NCBI GenBank assembly: GCA_030704615.1
Contig: CM060731.1
Span: 3,410,001 to 3,474,000, forward strand
Direction: 5' to 3'
DNA: 64,000 nucleotides
Source of the DNA: Takakia lepidozioides
Taxonomy: Eukaryota > Streptophyta > Takakiopsida > Takakiales > Takakiaceae
In this document: positions 30,288-42,737 of the stretch, in pieces
Position numbering within the stretch: the first letter of the stretch is position 1
Layout of the letters: every line of letters begins with the position of its first letter
Made by a program: the position numbers and the translations under genes
The notes under the pieces: model-generated
The model's input: only the letters and a program-made list of their open reading frames with translations
What the model was told of the DNA's origin: nothing
Database searches by the model: none

Positions 30288-33200
30288 ATATTGGAGGACG
30301 CAGTAGGAGGATGGAAGTCAGAAAGTTGAGGCCGTAAAAAATCTTCAGCAGCTCTGTGCGACAACCAGTTATCAGGACGCAGCAGGCCAGACACGACGGA
30401 CCAAGGAACTCAACAACTGAATATGAAGCGTCGAGAGCCCTAGACCCTTGTGGCTGACGAGGTGCGTCGACCAGAATTCATACGGACTCGAAAACCTTTG
30501 GAAGAACGAAAAATCAGGATGTCTGTCTCCCATTTTGCAGTCTGAAATCCGTCGTCGTTTATGCCTGACTGCAGTGCTACTTTCGGTTCAATTAGAGAAT
30601 TTCCCCGTTTCAGTACATGTCAAGGAATAGAATCCTACGTAGCCCCCTCCAATTGCTGCAGACTGCAGACCTGGGCCGAATTCAGTGCGATCTCTTACAA
30701 TCCTAACAGCATATGTACATGGTGCAGCTCAGCGCCAGTTCCAGGCAGATGTGACTGGTTCGAACTGGTCAGTTCCTTACACTGACAACATGACACAGTC
30801 TTCGTACTGTACGAGAAGGCTACTGTTACTGCGGTTTTTGACGTCGTGGGAGATAGTCACAGGGTTACCAGCTACCACCCAGCATGGTACAAAGGTACAA
30901 ACTCTCCCGTCAAACTGCCATGCTAATCAGGCACAGTCAACAACAGATTGCTGGAATGGGATATTTGACATCATTAAACCAGAACCCACCTGCAGATTCC
31001 AGCACTAAACATCAGAGTCCTCTGCTTGACACAGATTGGACAAGTGGGTGTGCTTATTAAGAGGGATTGACGCAATGGCAGCCAACGCGGACGCATCCCA
31101 ATTCATGGATCAGGGCATCCAGATCTGCTGCAAGCGAGAATACTCCAACATGCTGCCGGAAAGTGGCAGCAATAGTAGAAGTCTCCCTGTCTTCTGCGGT
31201 AAACTCAGTTTTCCATCCTTTGAATGCTAACACTTCAGCGCACCTCCTTCATGGAGCCTTGCTTGGTAGGTCTCGTGGACGTGCGGATTCAGTGCCGCTT
31301 CACCAGTGACGGTACAAAGCAGCAGGTCTGACTGATCCAAGACTATGCTGACCCTCGTGTGACGAAACTGGCGCTGTCTTGCTAAGTACCATAACTCACG
31401 GAGTCATGTAAGTTGCATACATAGTCTGTGTGTCCGAACTTGTGTTTACCGATGTTACTTAGAGGGTATTAAAAGAGATTGTGGCTCGAGGCTTCTTGCT
31501 TTCCCGATGTTTTTGTCGGGCTCTGTTTATAGACCTGTAAGGTCAAGAGAGTTGCCAGTGACGTTTTGAGAGAGGGAGGCGATGGCCCACAGGTATCTAA
31601 GAAAATTCTCTCACACCCACACGGTCCAAGCAACCTATCTAAGACCCCTATTCCTCAAAGGGTATCCTTGAACCTGATGGGGACGTCTCCTAGATTGTTC
31701 ACTTAAGCAACCTACCTTCTACCTACTGGTCACGAGCTGTAGCTGATTTGTTTGTTCACTGACTCGCTGACTTCCTGTATGACCTCTCACACGAGGAGGT
31801 GTTCAACAAACCCCATGCGGAGAGAGCTTGATGAGTCGTGCACTGATGGTTGAACAGCTCAACGTTTCTCGGGTCCTCCTTTGACCTCAACCTACTTATT
31901 TGCCCACCACTCTCTGCAACTCAAGCTTCCATCGCTGCTAACACTAAATTTCACAGCGTGCATGCAAAACATGAATTATACTGTCCTAGTTTCCAAGGAC
32001 TAGCACAAGGACAAGTAGGAAACGGATCCAGCGATGGCCGCTGAAGGAAGAACGAGTCCCTGCGTGGGCGAGAAGGTCGCTTCCTGCAGCAGCCTGTTGA
32101 ATGCTGCCCGCCACAGCTTTGAATCCACATCCGCAGCGCAGAGCCTGCACCTCTAATAAAATCGCTTGTTCACTGACCACCAACCTACCACGCGGTCCAC
32201 GCCCCACGCATGCCTGCATCATCGCTCCGAACAACCTCCATGGAGCTTGTCCTCCTCTAAAGGAAACCTAGTTTTTTTTTTATTGGTGTTCTTGAGAACA
32301 GAGTTGTAAAAGCAAAAGATCTCAAAAACATTTTGAGATCTTGAAAATTCTCGTTACATTTTCTTAGGGTTGCCTAAAGTCAAAACAATATTGTTGTCTC
32401 AAGTCTAAACCAATTAAAGAACTCTGAAGTCGTTAAAAAGAATCACTTGATTATTTCCAAAGCGGGCCAAAACACTCGCACATTTACCTATACAGGATTT
32501 GAACCCCGGACCACAAGGTCAATGTACGAGACTGCCACAAATTCCGAACGACTTGACAAGATTCTGTCCATCATACATAATAAATTTAATAATAAACGAT
32601 ATTTTTCTTGCGCTAATTTAAAAATGGCAGATGATATTTTATTTTTAGCATATTTTCGATATTTTTAATTTTTAAATGACAACATTCCACAGCAAGACAT
32701 CCTGTGCGTTGATTGGCCTGTGGATCCCTCTGTGCCGTCTCTCTCTGCCATGGCCCCCAAAAGTTCACTGCCTTCGCTTAGGCTGGCCCTGCTTCCTTGG
32801 AAACCGAAAAAAAAAACAAAACAAACAAAAACAAAAGACTGGATAATAAATGCTAAAGGGTCCCACAAGCATTGGGTTCTCCAATTGGGTGCTAGATAGG
32901 GGATGAAGATCGTCCAATGAGTCACAGCACAAGACATCGATCGTGTGAATAATACTATATAACTTATCAAGAGCAACAGAGATAACGCCACAGTACCTAA
33001 TATTTTATCACAGAATATCTCTTTATTCTCTCCAAAAGATTTCCCACGAGCGGTCTCAAATGACCGCTCTTAATTGCCCAAAAAGGTCAATAGTCAGATT
33101 TTTGCCAAAATTGTTTATACCAGTTTTTCGACCATAATTATACAGTCAGAGTTTCGCCAGACTTTAGCTCATGGATGACTGAGGACAAGCGTTGGATGAA

Positions 33201-34317
33201 TGACGACACTAACGAAGGAAAGGTTCCATGTCGGGACATCCGATGCTCATCTACTGGCTCTCCTTTGCCTACCGCTTTCGCCACTTACTAATTTTGTTTC
33301 ACCACTAACTAACTTACCCAGCTTTTAGAGTTTTAGCCATGCACTGCACCTACCATGTTACTGTACAACCTTCACTATTCCGGTTTCGCCCGTTATAGCC
33401 ACTCATCTCCGGTCCATACTGCAGTATTGTATACGGTGTCGCATTGGTAACCGTATGTACACATTCCAATACCTGATTTTGTGAACCAAAAAAGCGATTA
33501 GGGATGTGAAATGTGAACCCTGGATGGATTTTATTCCTGCTCCTATCGAGGTTTTCAGATGACTCTCACTCAAATGGGAAAAGCAGATAATAATAAGAAT
33601 GGTTTTGATTTATTTTTTATTTTATTTTATTTTTATTTTTTTCTAAAGGGAAGCAGAAATCTTGCCGCTTAATTATAGTGACACGAGAAAATGACATCTT
33701 TTTTTGTAACCTCGCCATGATACGGTAGTTAGATTGCCTTATACCTTATACGAACAAAATGAAGCCTGTGATGGATGAAAGTAGCTGTCTTCTCAATCCA
33801 AGGATAGTGAAGTCTTCGGAAATTATAAATGTAACAATCGGTAAGTAGATAAATATAAATACTTCCTCGTGAATTTTCCACCTTATTCATAAACTGAGTT
33901 GATGTATGATTGTCGTACTGCCTGGCAGTCCGGGCCTTACTAAGTTCTACAAAGGAATAATAATAGTTGTCCCCTAAAAGACAATAATAAAAATAATAAT
34001 TTAGTATAAGAGTCTTAAAGTATTTCTGACCTGTACGGAAAGTGAGACAGGGCAAGCACGTACGTACTTGACCGTAGCAGGACGTATACTGTCAATCCTT
34101 ACCGTACACATGTTTATTGCCTGCCGCAGCCAGCTGGGCAGTGGGCACCCATGATTTTCTAGTATTTCCCAATAAATCAATAGTTATAAATATTGATAAT
34201 AAAGTCCGAATATCAGTGGAAGGAACTTAAAGCAAAGCAAAGACGGCGTGAATGCCGGACCTAACTTAAAGTTTAAACCTTTTTAGAGACCGAGGGAAAA
34301 GGTAGCAGCGTATAATA
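30288..34317. other. long unassigned region
   Basis: I find no supportable gene in these 4 kb. Items present are a short hairpin at 32314-32343, a possible degenerate minus-strand tRNA-like B-box (GGGGTTCAAATCC) near 32490-32502, and AT-rich low-complexity sequence around 33600-34000. Confidence 0.4.
32314..32343. repeat. perfect-arm hairpin
   Basis: AAGATCTCAAAA and TTTTGAGATCTT form 12-base perfect arms around ACA. AT-rich sequence surrounds it. Confidence 0.7.
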
Positions 34318-34682
34318 TTAGGGCGAACAGGTGGAGGGCTGGGAGTGGAGGGTTTTGGCGACCGGCATTAAAGGGTCAGAATGCGCACACGAGGCGCACA
34401 CTTTCTCGTTCTCCCACAGTCTCAGCGTGTGTGTGAGAGCGTCTTCCTCAATTTCGTAGGAGCTTTCGCGGGGAGGGATTCTTGGCTGTAGTGGACAGTG
34501 TGCGGTCTCTCGAGATTTGTAGCGCACTCCTGCTTCTCTTAGCTGAGTGTTTTCCGTTGTGGTTCTGCTCTCGGACTGTGACGAAGCATCCTTGCTGGCC
34601 AAGGCCTGAGCTGTTGGAGCATTGGAGGGCATTAGGTTCTGCAGGCGCTTGGTTGATAGTGAGTGGTGTTGCGTCGAGCACC
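34318..34682 (+). promoter_or_regulatory. GAPN 5' leader and promoter region
   Basis: The sequence changes from AT-rich to GC-balanced, with many CT/TC runs, immediately before the GAPN start codon at 34683. This suggests the 5' UTR. No TATA box was confidently placed. Confidence 0.4.
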
Positions 34683-37600
34683 ATGGCCGGGCAGGGAGTC
34701 TTTCAGGAAATTATGGATGGAGAGAACTATAAGTACTATGTGAACGGGGAGTGGAAGGTGTCAGAGTCGGGGAAAACTGTCACCATTACCAACCCCTCCA
34801 CTATCAAGCCGCAGTATAAAGTTCAAGGTCTGTTTTCTTTTACTGTTCTGGCAGCTTTCATCTCTTTGATGCCGCATCTTGTGTACACTAGAATGCTCTG
34901 TTCTGCGGAATTATAGCTTGCAGACATTCACTCGGGGATTGTATGGTCTAGCTAGTGGCACCTATAGCTATTCCTGATGAGTGGATGTGCTTTTGGAGGG
35001 CAATCAATTTTGATACCATTTTTGCGAAAGATAAATGGGAAGAGATCATCCAGTTTACCCGGTACACATAGTGTCAAGTTCAAGCGTTTCGGAGAGTTCA
35101 CATTTGTGCTCTGTGAGCTTAGGAACCTGGCCATGGTTTCTGCTTGAGAGTAAACTTATTTGTGTGCTGGAATTATTGTTCTTGAGTATGTGTGATAGTC
35201 ATATGCGGTAAGCAAATGATAAGGCGAAGGATTGTTCTTCTAATGTTGTCACTCTACGTAAGATTTATTCCCCCTTGTCTTCTCCGCGAATTTCGGTCGG
35301 ACTCTGACCGCTGCTGATGCCATGGTTTGAGGATCCGATGATCGACGCAGTTTTGGTCGTTAGTGTGTATTCTAAAACCTGTTCAGGACAATCGCAGACG
35401 ATAAGTATCTGTCAGTGAACAATTAATACGCAGGATACTACTTGCCTGTCTCTTGGCATCATGTGTGGTGCACAGCAAGGGAGGAAGGCACTATGGGAGA
35501 CCGAAGGTCATTTGATGCTAAGTTACTCACTCAAAGATACACCTCTCGGAATGTGATTGACTGATACTTTGTATATGCCTGCAGCCTGCACCCAGGATGA
35601 AGTTAACAGATGTGTGGACGCGGCAAAAGCAGCCCAGAAACTCTGGGCTAAGACTCCTCTGTGGAAAAGAGCTGAAGCACTTCACAAGGCAGCCGCAATT
35701 CTTAAAGAGCAAAAGCTTCCTATTGCAGAGTGTCTGGTTAAGGAAATTGCAAAGTGCAAGAAGGATGCAGCTACTGAGGTAAAGAATTTAATCCAACATC
35801 ACATTTCTTGAAATGGGGGAAGGAGATGCTCCCACTTGCAGTCTTCCACATCGATATTGGATTCTTTGGTATGCTAGGAGCCACTTAACGTACTGCAGCT
35901 GTCAGTATAACTCATGGATATCTTCTATTTTGTTGTGTACTTGGACCTGGCAGTGTGGTCATGCTGTGCGGGCTCACTGTCTGTCATCATTGCTGAAGGC
36001 ATCTGTGCAGAGAAGAGGACAGAATCTAGGGGGATACCCTTCTAGGAGGGACACTTCTGCTTCATGCAATGTCAGTCTCAGTTCTGGCCTGCTAATTCTC
36101 GTTGTGGTGCCCTTACCATGCAGGTTGTACGTTCAGGGGACCTTATTTCTTATGCAGCAGAGGAGGGAATTCGAATTCTGTCAGAAGGGAAATTTTTGGT
36201 GTCTGATAGCTTTCCAGGAAATGAAAGAAATAAGTACTGTCTTTCATCTAAGGTGCGAGAAATCACTTCATACCTGTTGGTACCCTGTACTGTTGTTTCA
36301 GTGTAAATTATCTACCTGTGGGGCAGATTAGGAGCAGGCATTCCATTTTATTCTTCATTTTGACATTTTGATTGAGAACCTGATATTCGGACTGGGAGAG
36401 AGAGAATGCAGTCTAAGACAAGGAAATGTGCAATCTTGAAGTAATTATGAGCTGTGTACTGTGTCCAGATTCCACTTGGGGTGATTCTTGCAATTCCTCC
36501 ATTCAACTACCCGGTGAATCTGGCTGTATCAAAGATTGGCCCAGCTCTCATTGCAGGAAATGCTGTTGTTCTGAAGCCCCCCACTCAGGTGATCTCTAAA
36601 TTTGCTTGCATTCTTCTTGGTTGCCTTTCCCCAATGCCGTGCGATTATAGTTCTTAAAAAGAGACAGCTATAGAAGTTCTATTCCCTTAAAGAAGAAAGG
36701 TTGCTCCTGGATTCAATTGTTTTGATGTATGCTGCACACTTGTGGCTTCCCTTTTCAAATAGAGTGGAAGCTAGCAGACTTTCTACCTCTAGCTTCCAGT
36801 TTCTGGAACTGGTCTAAACTTGTGTGTTGAGCAAAAACTAGTCTAAAGAGCTCATGCAGTGGGTGGTGTACGGCACCTCAGTGTATGTTGTCTGTTCCTC
36901 CTATGCCCAATTGACGAAATCTGTAGCTGGCCCATAGTATAGAGTCTTGAAATCACTTGCAATTAAAGCGCCATCCATTTTAGTTGGGCTGAATGTACTT
37001 GCAATATATCATACATGCAGGGGGCGGTATCTTGCTTGCATATGGTACATTGCTTCCATCTGGCAGGGATTCCAAAGGGGTTGCTCTCTGCAGTGACTGG
37101 CAAAGGCTCTGAGATTGGCGACCTTCTTACCATGCATCCTGGCATCAACTGTATCAGGTACCTTCCCCAACTCTCATGCGCCAGGTAGCCGGGATGATTC
37201 CATTCCACATGTACATGGTCTCTAGATGTGAAGAAGAGACCTGTCCTATGTTGGATAGTCCTTCTTCTCTACTAATGTACTGACCATCTTTACGCATTGG
37301 GGAATGGGAACAGTTTCACAGGCGGGGACACAGGGATCTCAATATCAAAGAAGGCTGGCATGGTTCCACTGCAAATGGAGTTGGGAGGCAAGGATGCATG
37401 TATTGTGCTGGAGGATGCTGACCTTGACCTGGTGGCCAGTAATGTCATTAAGGGCGGATATTCCTTCAGGTTCCTAGACACTGCCCTATCTCTTGGGTTT
37501 TTAGATCAACCAGACATAGGCAGCATGCACAATCTGTCTTCAAAAGACTGCATGCTGCAAGCATGGCATGATTTGCCAAGTTTGCTAAGTTTCTTTCACT

Positions 37601-40009
37601 TTAAGGAGTGCAGGCTTTGTGATGACTTTCTGTCTGCATCGATGGCTGCAGTGGACAACGATGCACAGCTATTAAGGTGATATGTGTGATGGAGGCAGTT
37701 GCGGATGAGCTGGTAGCCAAGGTGAACTCCAAAATTGCTAAGCTCACCATCGGCATGCCTGAGAATGATTGCGACATTACGCCTGTCATCAGCGAATCTT
37801 CAGCCAATTTTATTCAGGGCCTTGTGGAAGATGCCAAGGAGAAGGGTGCCAAGTTTCACCAGGTGTGCACTGGACTCATCACTGTCTGCAATGACGTAGC
37901 TATGGGGAGAGCGAGGACGAATCACTGATAAGGCACTGCTTGCTGTACCCTTCTGGTCATAGACCTGGTTGGATGATACAAGAGGACAGGAAAGAATGAT
38001 GATAGGGCGAATAGGGCCCACCACTACCCTTCCTTACTGGGACCCACCGTGTGTATATGCTTTTTACCTTGATATCCTCCCAGAAATGTTTCATCACCTT
38101 GTTGACTTGATAGATAATTTCACCCTGGAGTACAAATCTAAGGAGGATCATTGTCACAACATGCTCCATCAAAAGATGAAGAGTCACGGGGTCCTACGTG
38201 TTTATGAAGACTTTATTCCTCTTAGAAGAGACATCGCCCCAGTTCATGAGACTACTTCCACATCATCATCAACAAGTACACATTGGGGTTTCCTACCTCT
38301 GTTGACTTATCTGGGTCCACAGTGTCCTTGCATTGGTGCTTTCCTACAGGAAGTTGTTTTGAACAGTAACAAAGGAATGGAATTTGTGACAATTAGTCTG
38401 TGCTGATGTGGGGCTGTTTGATGCTGCAGGAATGGAAGAGAGAAGGTAACCTTATCTGGCCACTTCTGATTGATCATGTGCGACCCGATATGCGGATCGC
38501 CTGGGAGGAGCCATTTGGGCCAGTGCTACCTGTCATCCGCATCAAGACAGTGGAGGAAGGCATCCACCACTGCAACGCTAACAACTTTGCACTCCAGGTT
38601 TGCCTTTTCTGTGTGCTTTGTCGTGCATAGCTTGTGGTAGAGTAATCGCAGCACTTTAGAGCTGAAAGCGGGATTGAGAACTGCTTACCAGAGTGTCAGC
38701 AGGTCTTGTGGTGGTGTTGAATAACTGCTAGCAAAACTTTATTAGCAGTCATTGAAGCAAAGAGGCTGTCTTCTCCCCCATGTTTGGAGGTTTGGTGGGG
38801 GAAGTGTCGAAGGGGGTGGGAGAGTGTCCATTTCCTCAGTAAATTCTGCTACCACCAAGGATTCATCCATATTGATGTTCCAGCAAAGGTCTTGTTGGTG
38901 CTCTGATATTCAACCTGGACATGAGATGTCACAGTGTGGTAACTTCATAGGTTATGTTCAAGATCTGCACATCTTATGTGAGTAGATATCTGGGGGATTT
39001 GTGATCTCAGAGAAGGGTATTCTGCCTTACTGCATCCAAGTAAACAAATCATTAGTCCATCTTCTGGGATTGCTTCATCACAGGGCCTCATCAAGGCCTT
39101 GACCCAACTATGCCTAAAGTGAGTTTGTGCTTAATGCCCACAAAGCAGAAATAAGTTTGGTATCCCAATCCCTCCTGTGTTCTCAACGCCGCCCGATATT
39201 CATTGAGTTTCTATCATGTATTGTAATTACACACACATCTGGAGTATAGGGGTTGACTTGGGCCACTGGGTGGATTTGTTGAGTGCAGGGTTGTGTGTTC
39301 ACTAAAGACATCAACAAGGCCATCTTGATAAGTGATGCCATGGAGTCCGGAACCATCCAGATAAATGCTGCACCAGCCCGAGGACCTGATCACTTTCCCT
39401 TCCAGGTATACATCCCCCCTTGGTTACCTTGTTTTGCAAACAACTTATTTTGTGAATTCAATTGGTACCCTTATTCTTACATTGGAGGAGGCTTTAGTGC
39501 ACCTTTTCTTGATCTGTTCTAGACTCTCTCTCTCTCTCTCTCTCTCTTTCTGCACAGCACCCCTAGTTTCTACAGTGCAGTCACATCCACATTTTGACTA
39601 CATTTATGGGTGATAGCAGGTGATTACCTACCCTTCTACCAACCTAATACCACCCCCATCATGTCAACACTAGCTTTCTTATCAACACTTCTATCTCCTG
39701 TAGCCTGGTCAACTGTACCCAAGCACTCTGCTAATTTGCAAAGCCCACAAGCTATAATCCACGATCAATACCAGGATCGGCAGTACTCCATTGTGACTAG
39801 GCTCCTAAGGGTATACTGTATGTGACATGCTGGAAACAACGCAACTGAGTCTGTCCTGTGCAGACACGTAGCTAACCACCGTGTATTGTGGGCAGGGCTT
39901 GCGAGACAGCGGTATTGGGTCCCAAGGCATTATTAACAGCATCAACATGATGTGCAAAGTCAAGAGCACCGTAATAAATCTACCATCACCGACCTACACG
40001 ATGGGCTAA
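34683..40009 (+). CDS. GAPN: NADP-dependent non-phosphorylating glyceraldehyde-3-phosphate dehydrogenase (GAPN, ALDH11)
   Basis: Cytosolic aldehyde dehydrogenase that oxidises glyceraldehyde-3-phosphate to 3-phosphoglycerate and makes NADPH, bypassing the phosphorylating step of glycolysis. Ten exons: 34683-34827, 35585-35778, 36124-36252, 36469-36588, 37021-37157, 37314-37469, 37652-37862, 38430-38597, 39289-39405, 39896-40009. They join in frame to 496 aa, the normal length. Visible are IPPFNYPVN with the oxyanion Asn, FTGGDTG, the general base Glu in MELGGKDA, the nucleophilic Cys in SGQRCTAIK (Ser codon split by an intron), [20 protein letters not shown], and the family's C-terminus ending TYTMG. 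Intron 7 contains a probable LINE tail. Nothing suggests inactivation. Confidence 0.97.
37900..38200 (-). mobile_element. possible diverged LINE tail in GAPN intron
   Basis: Near 37915 the sequence GAATCACTGATAAGGCACTG followed by CTTGCTGTACCCTTCTGGTC resembles the reverse of the 40-base LINE tail motif. The minus-strand frame upstream contains [13 protein letters not shown], reminiscent of FLEDIWKTRIN of that family. The match is weak. Confidence 0.35.
39524..39548. repeat. (CT)n microsatellite
   Basis: A CT tract in the last GAPN intron. Confidence 0.85.
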
Positions 40010-41280
40010 GTGACTCCTCTCAAACTTTGGTTCATGCATTGATGAAGGGAGGTGAAAGGACATTCAGATTTTGGAGGTACCTAATCCATGTCCAGTTAGC
40101 AAAACTGAAGCAAACCCTGCACCCAGGGAAGCCCTGCTTTGATCCTTGTCGCATGTATGTACTTACATGGCTGTAGGACTCTATGCCCCCAACTAGGTCC
40201 AGGTCTCATGGCCAGACAAGGTGACAACTTTTATTACGGGCTTAGCTAGAGGTTTACGGAAGGTTATTCCCTTAGGAGGGAAAGTGTACGATTTGGTGCA
40301 GTAGACGGAGATCGGCTAGTGCTGGTTGGCAAATTGCATGCGGCAATGAGGAAGGAGGATGAGTAGCAAGGCATTGAGACGAGCACTTGCTTTTAGGCAC
40401 TCAGCACATGAGGTGTTTTCCCCGGTAACTAACACAACATTAGGTAGTGGGTATGTGAAGGTTTCTTCCCAACAGCCTTCTGGAATTCTCAGCTCCCTGG
40501 CCTTGGGCTTTTAATTGACTTCTGTCGATCCAATTGTCGTATTCAGTATATGGTGGTCGTGGTATACCACTAATCTTTGTGTGTTATTCCTAGATCGTAT
40601 ATAACACAATCCTTCAATTAATCCTTTTTGATAGCTAAATATGTATATATATATAATGTCTTATTTGATTGTATTCTGCAAGTTATTATTTCATTCAATT
40701 TCATGTCCGCCCTTTATTTGGTTGCGTGTTCTACAATTCAAGTGAAAGATAGTGTCCCAGAGCCCTCCGATGAGATTCAGAAGAAATTATAAAAGTGGCT
40801 GTAGCCATTTTGTTGGGCTGCTTAGACAACAGGGAGATCACAATACACTACTGGATTTTATTACATAGTTTCAAACACAACTGGAAACATACAAGGAGAA
40901 AAATCAACTCATTCTAAATTGATAAGGGGATTTCATTCTTTGGCAAAATGTTCCCTGTTCAAGTTGCATTTTGTCATGAAATTAGTGGGCAGCTCCAATA
41001 TTCTCCTATTTTCCAATATTCTCCTGTCAAAAACGACCCTTCTTTTTTTGTTACTTTCTGACTTTTTGCAGAAGGCCTTTGTAAAATGGACTCCATCCCA
41101 TTATATATATACTGTGGGAGCTGTTCTCTAGCCCACAACTTTCTCTCCCACTATTGCGTGAATGTTTTCGTTCATGTCTAAGTGGAAATTGGATGGATGT
41201 CCATACCAACAAGCCACTTGGATTTCGGGAATCCATATATTTCTCGATTCTTCACAATGTCCACGTTGATATCATAATAT
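40010..41280. other. intergenic region after GAPN
   Basis: No gene is supported. A short AT dinucleotide run (TATATATATATA) occurs near 40645. The GAPN 3' UTR should lie at the start. Confidence 0.4.
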
Positions 41281-41284
41281 CGAC

Positions 41285-41712
41285 CCAATATGAATAAAAA
41301 TTCTTGCTGCTGCTGGAGATCTTAAATCATACTTTTCAAGCCCTCGTTGTAGGCTAAAACAACCTCATTGAAGGGAATCAGACACATGTGTGCGTCTCTT
41401 GCAGCCTTGGGATTGTCCCAATATGAGTTGAAAATAGTGGAGCAACCTTTGGCAGGATTGTTGTAAATAAATTAGTCTTTGGCAGGATTGTTATAAATAA
41501 ATCAGTGTCTAGCCCATGCATTATATAATTTTTCTATAGCAGCTGAAACTGCAGCCACTGATTGAGGTACAATATGTTTTATTACATCTATAGGTCCTAT
41601 GTGTCGGAGATACTGATATGAGAAGTCGTTGCCCCAACGTGAATAATGTTTAATCCATTCTCGTAATTTTCTAATGTGGGTATTGATTCTCTTGACAATT
41701 TTGAGTTAAAAA
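41285..41712 (-). pseudogene. broken unrecognised reading frame
   Basis: On the minus strand a long in-frame stretch contains INTHIRKLREWIKHYSRWGN, FSYQYLRHIGPIDVIKHIV, YNNPAKGCSTIFNSYWDN and MCLIPFNEVVLAYNEGLK. It is interrupted by three stop codons. Two of the stops lie in a 31-base direct repeat (41461-41520). The composition looks protein-like, but I cannot assign a family. It may be a decayed host gene or an inserted foreign fragment. Confidence 0.4.
41461..41520. repeat. 31-base direct duplication
   Basis: TTGGCAGGATTGTTGTAAAT and what follows is repeated about 31 bases later with one or two changes. It duplicates ten codons of the minus-strand broken frame. Confidence 0.7.
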
Positions 41713-42737
41713 ACCCAAAGCATGATGACTTTGTATTAGGTGAAGTCCTGCAACAAGGGCTTTACGCGATCCAAGATTCGCGAAGAAATGATGGCGAAGG
41801 CGAAGGCGAGCTCCGCGTTCTGCGGTGAGAGAGGGTCTGCTCAACGGCCGTCTCTTACCTCCAAGGCTTCCAAGATCCCCCCCGGCCGGCCGAGATGGCG
41901 TCTTACCCCGGCCTGATCACCTCCCCAGTCCTCACTTTCCCGAAAGGGCCCATCCCAGCGACCTCGGAGACCCTCTTTTACCCCTTTTCGGCCCAGGGAT
42001 GGTACTTCAGCCATCATCCCCCCCGCCATTTGCTAATGGCGTCCTTCTTTATCCCAAAGGACGATCCTCTTGGCTATCTCTATGAAATGACCCCAAGCAT
42101 GCCCCCATTATTGCCCTGCAATTTTGGGGCTAACGCTCCCGGCTCCGCCTGCCCCTGTGCGACACATCCTTTCCTGGCTAAGCCATTTCACCACTGTTCA
42201 TCATTCCTTTAATCAATGTTAGACGGCCTCCCGCATGATAATCAATCCCCCAGCCGCCATGCAATCTGAGCTCCCCCGCCACCTTTCGCAGGGCGCTCCT
42301 GTTCCTTCCTGTTTTCGGTGCCTAGCTCCCGCCATCCTTGTGCTCTCGTCTGGTTTTTCAGCGTATCGGTGTCTCTCTTAGCCTGCGTAGTCCAGGTTTA
42401 GTCGCAATTTTTCGAAGTGCGCTGCTCTCTAGTTCGTACTCTCCTGTATTGATCCAGGCTTCTGGTGCTCTAGGCTTTTTCTTTCATTGCTGGTTTCTCC
42501 TGGGTTCACCGAGCTGTGGCTCGTTGTCCTTTTCTTCTTGCTGCTGATTCCGGTCTCTCCATTTCTACCCTTCAATTTCCATCTCTCACCCCCCCCCCCC
42601 ACTCCTTTTTCGCAGCTGGATTTTCCCTTTTTGAGGCTTCCCTGTGTTTTCTGTGTTTTCTGTGTTTACTGGCTCTTTGATCGATCCTCTCGGTGCCCTT
42701 CCTGCTTGGCGGTTCTTTCACTCCGTTGGTCCCTTCA

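Noticed and set aside
32447-32560. tRNA gene on minus strand
   Set aside because: A strong B-box (GGTTCAAATCC) but no convincing A-box or stem pairing; at most a decayed SINE.
33729-34055. 108-codon minus-strand frame
   Set aside because: AT-rich low complexity with Tyr/Ile runs, no motif, immediately upstream of GAPN.
37969-38406. 145-codon plus-strand frame in GAPN intron
   Set aside because: It lies within an intron of a well-supported gene and partly over a probable LINE tail on the other strand.
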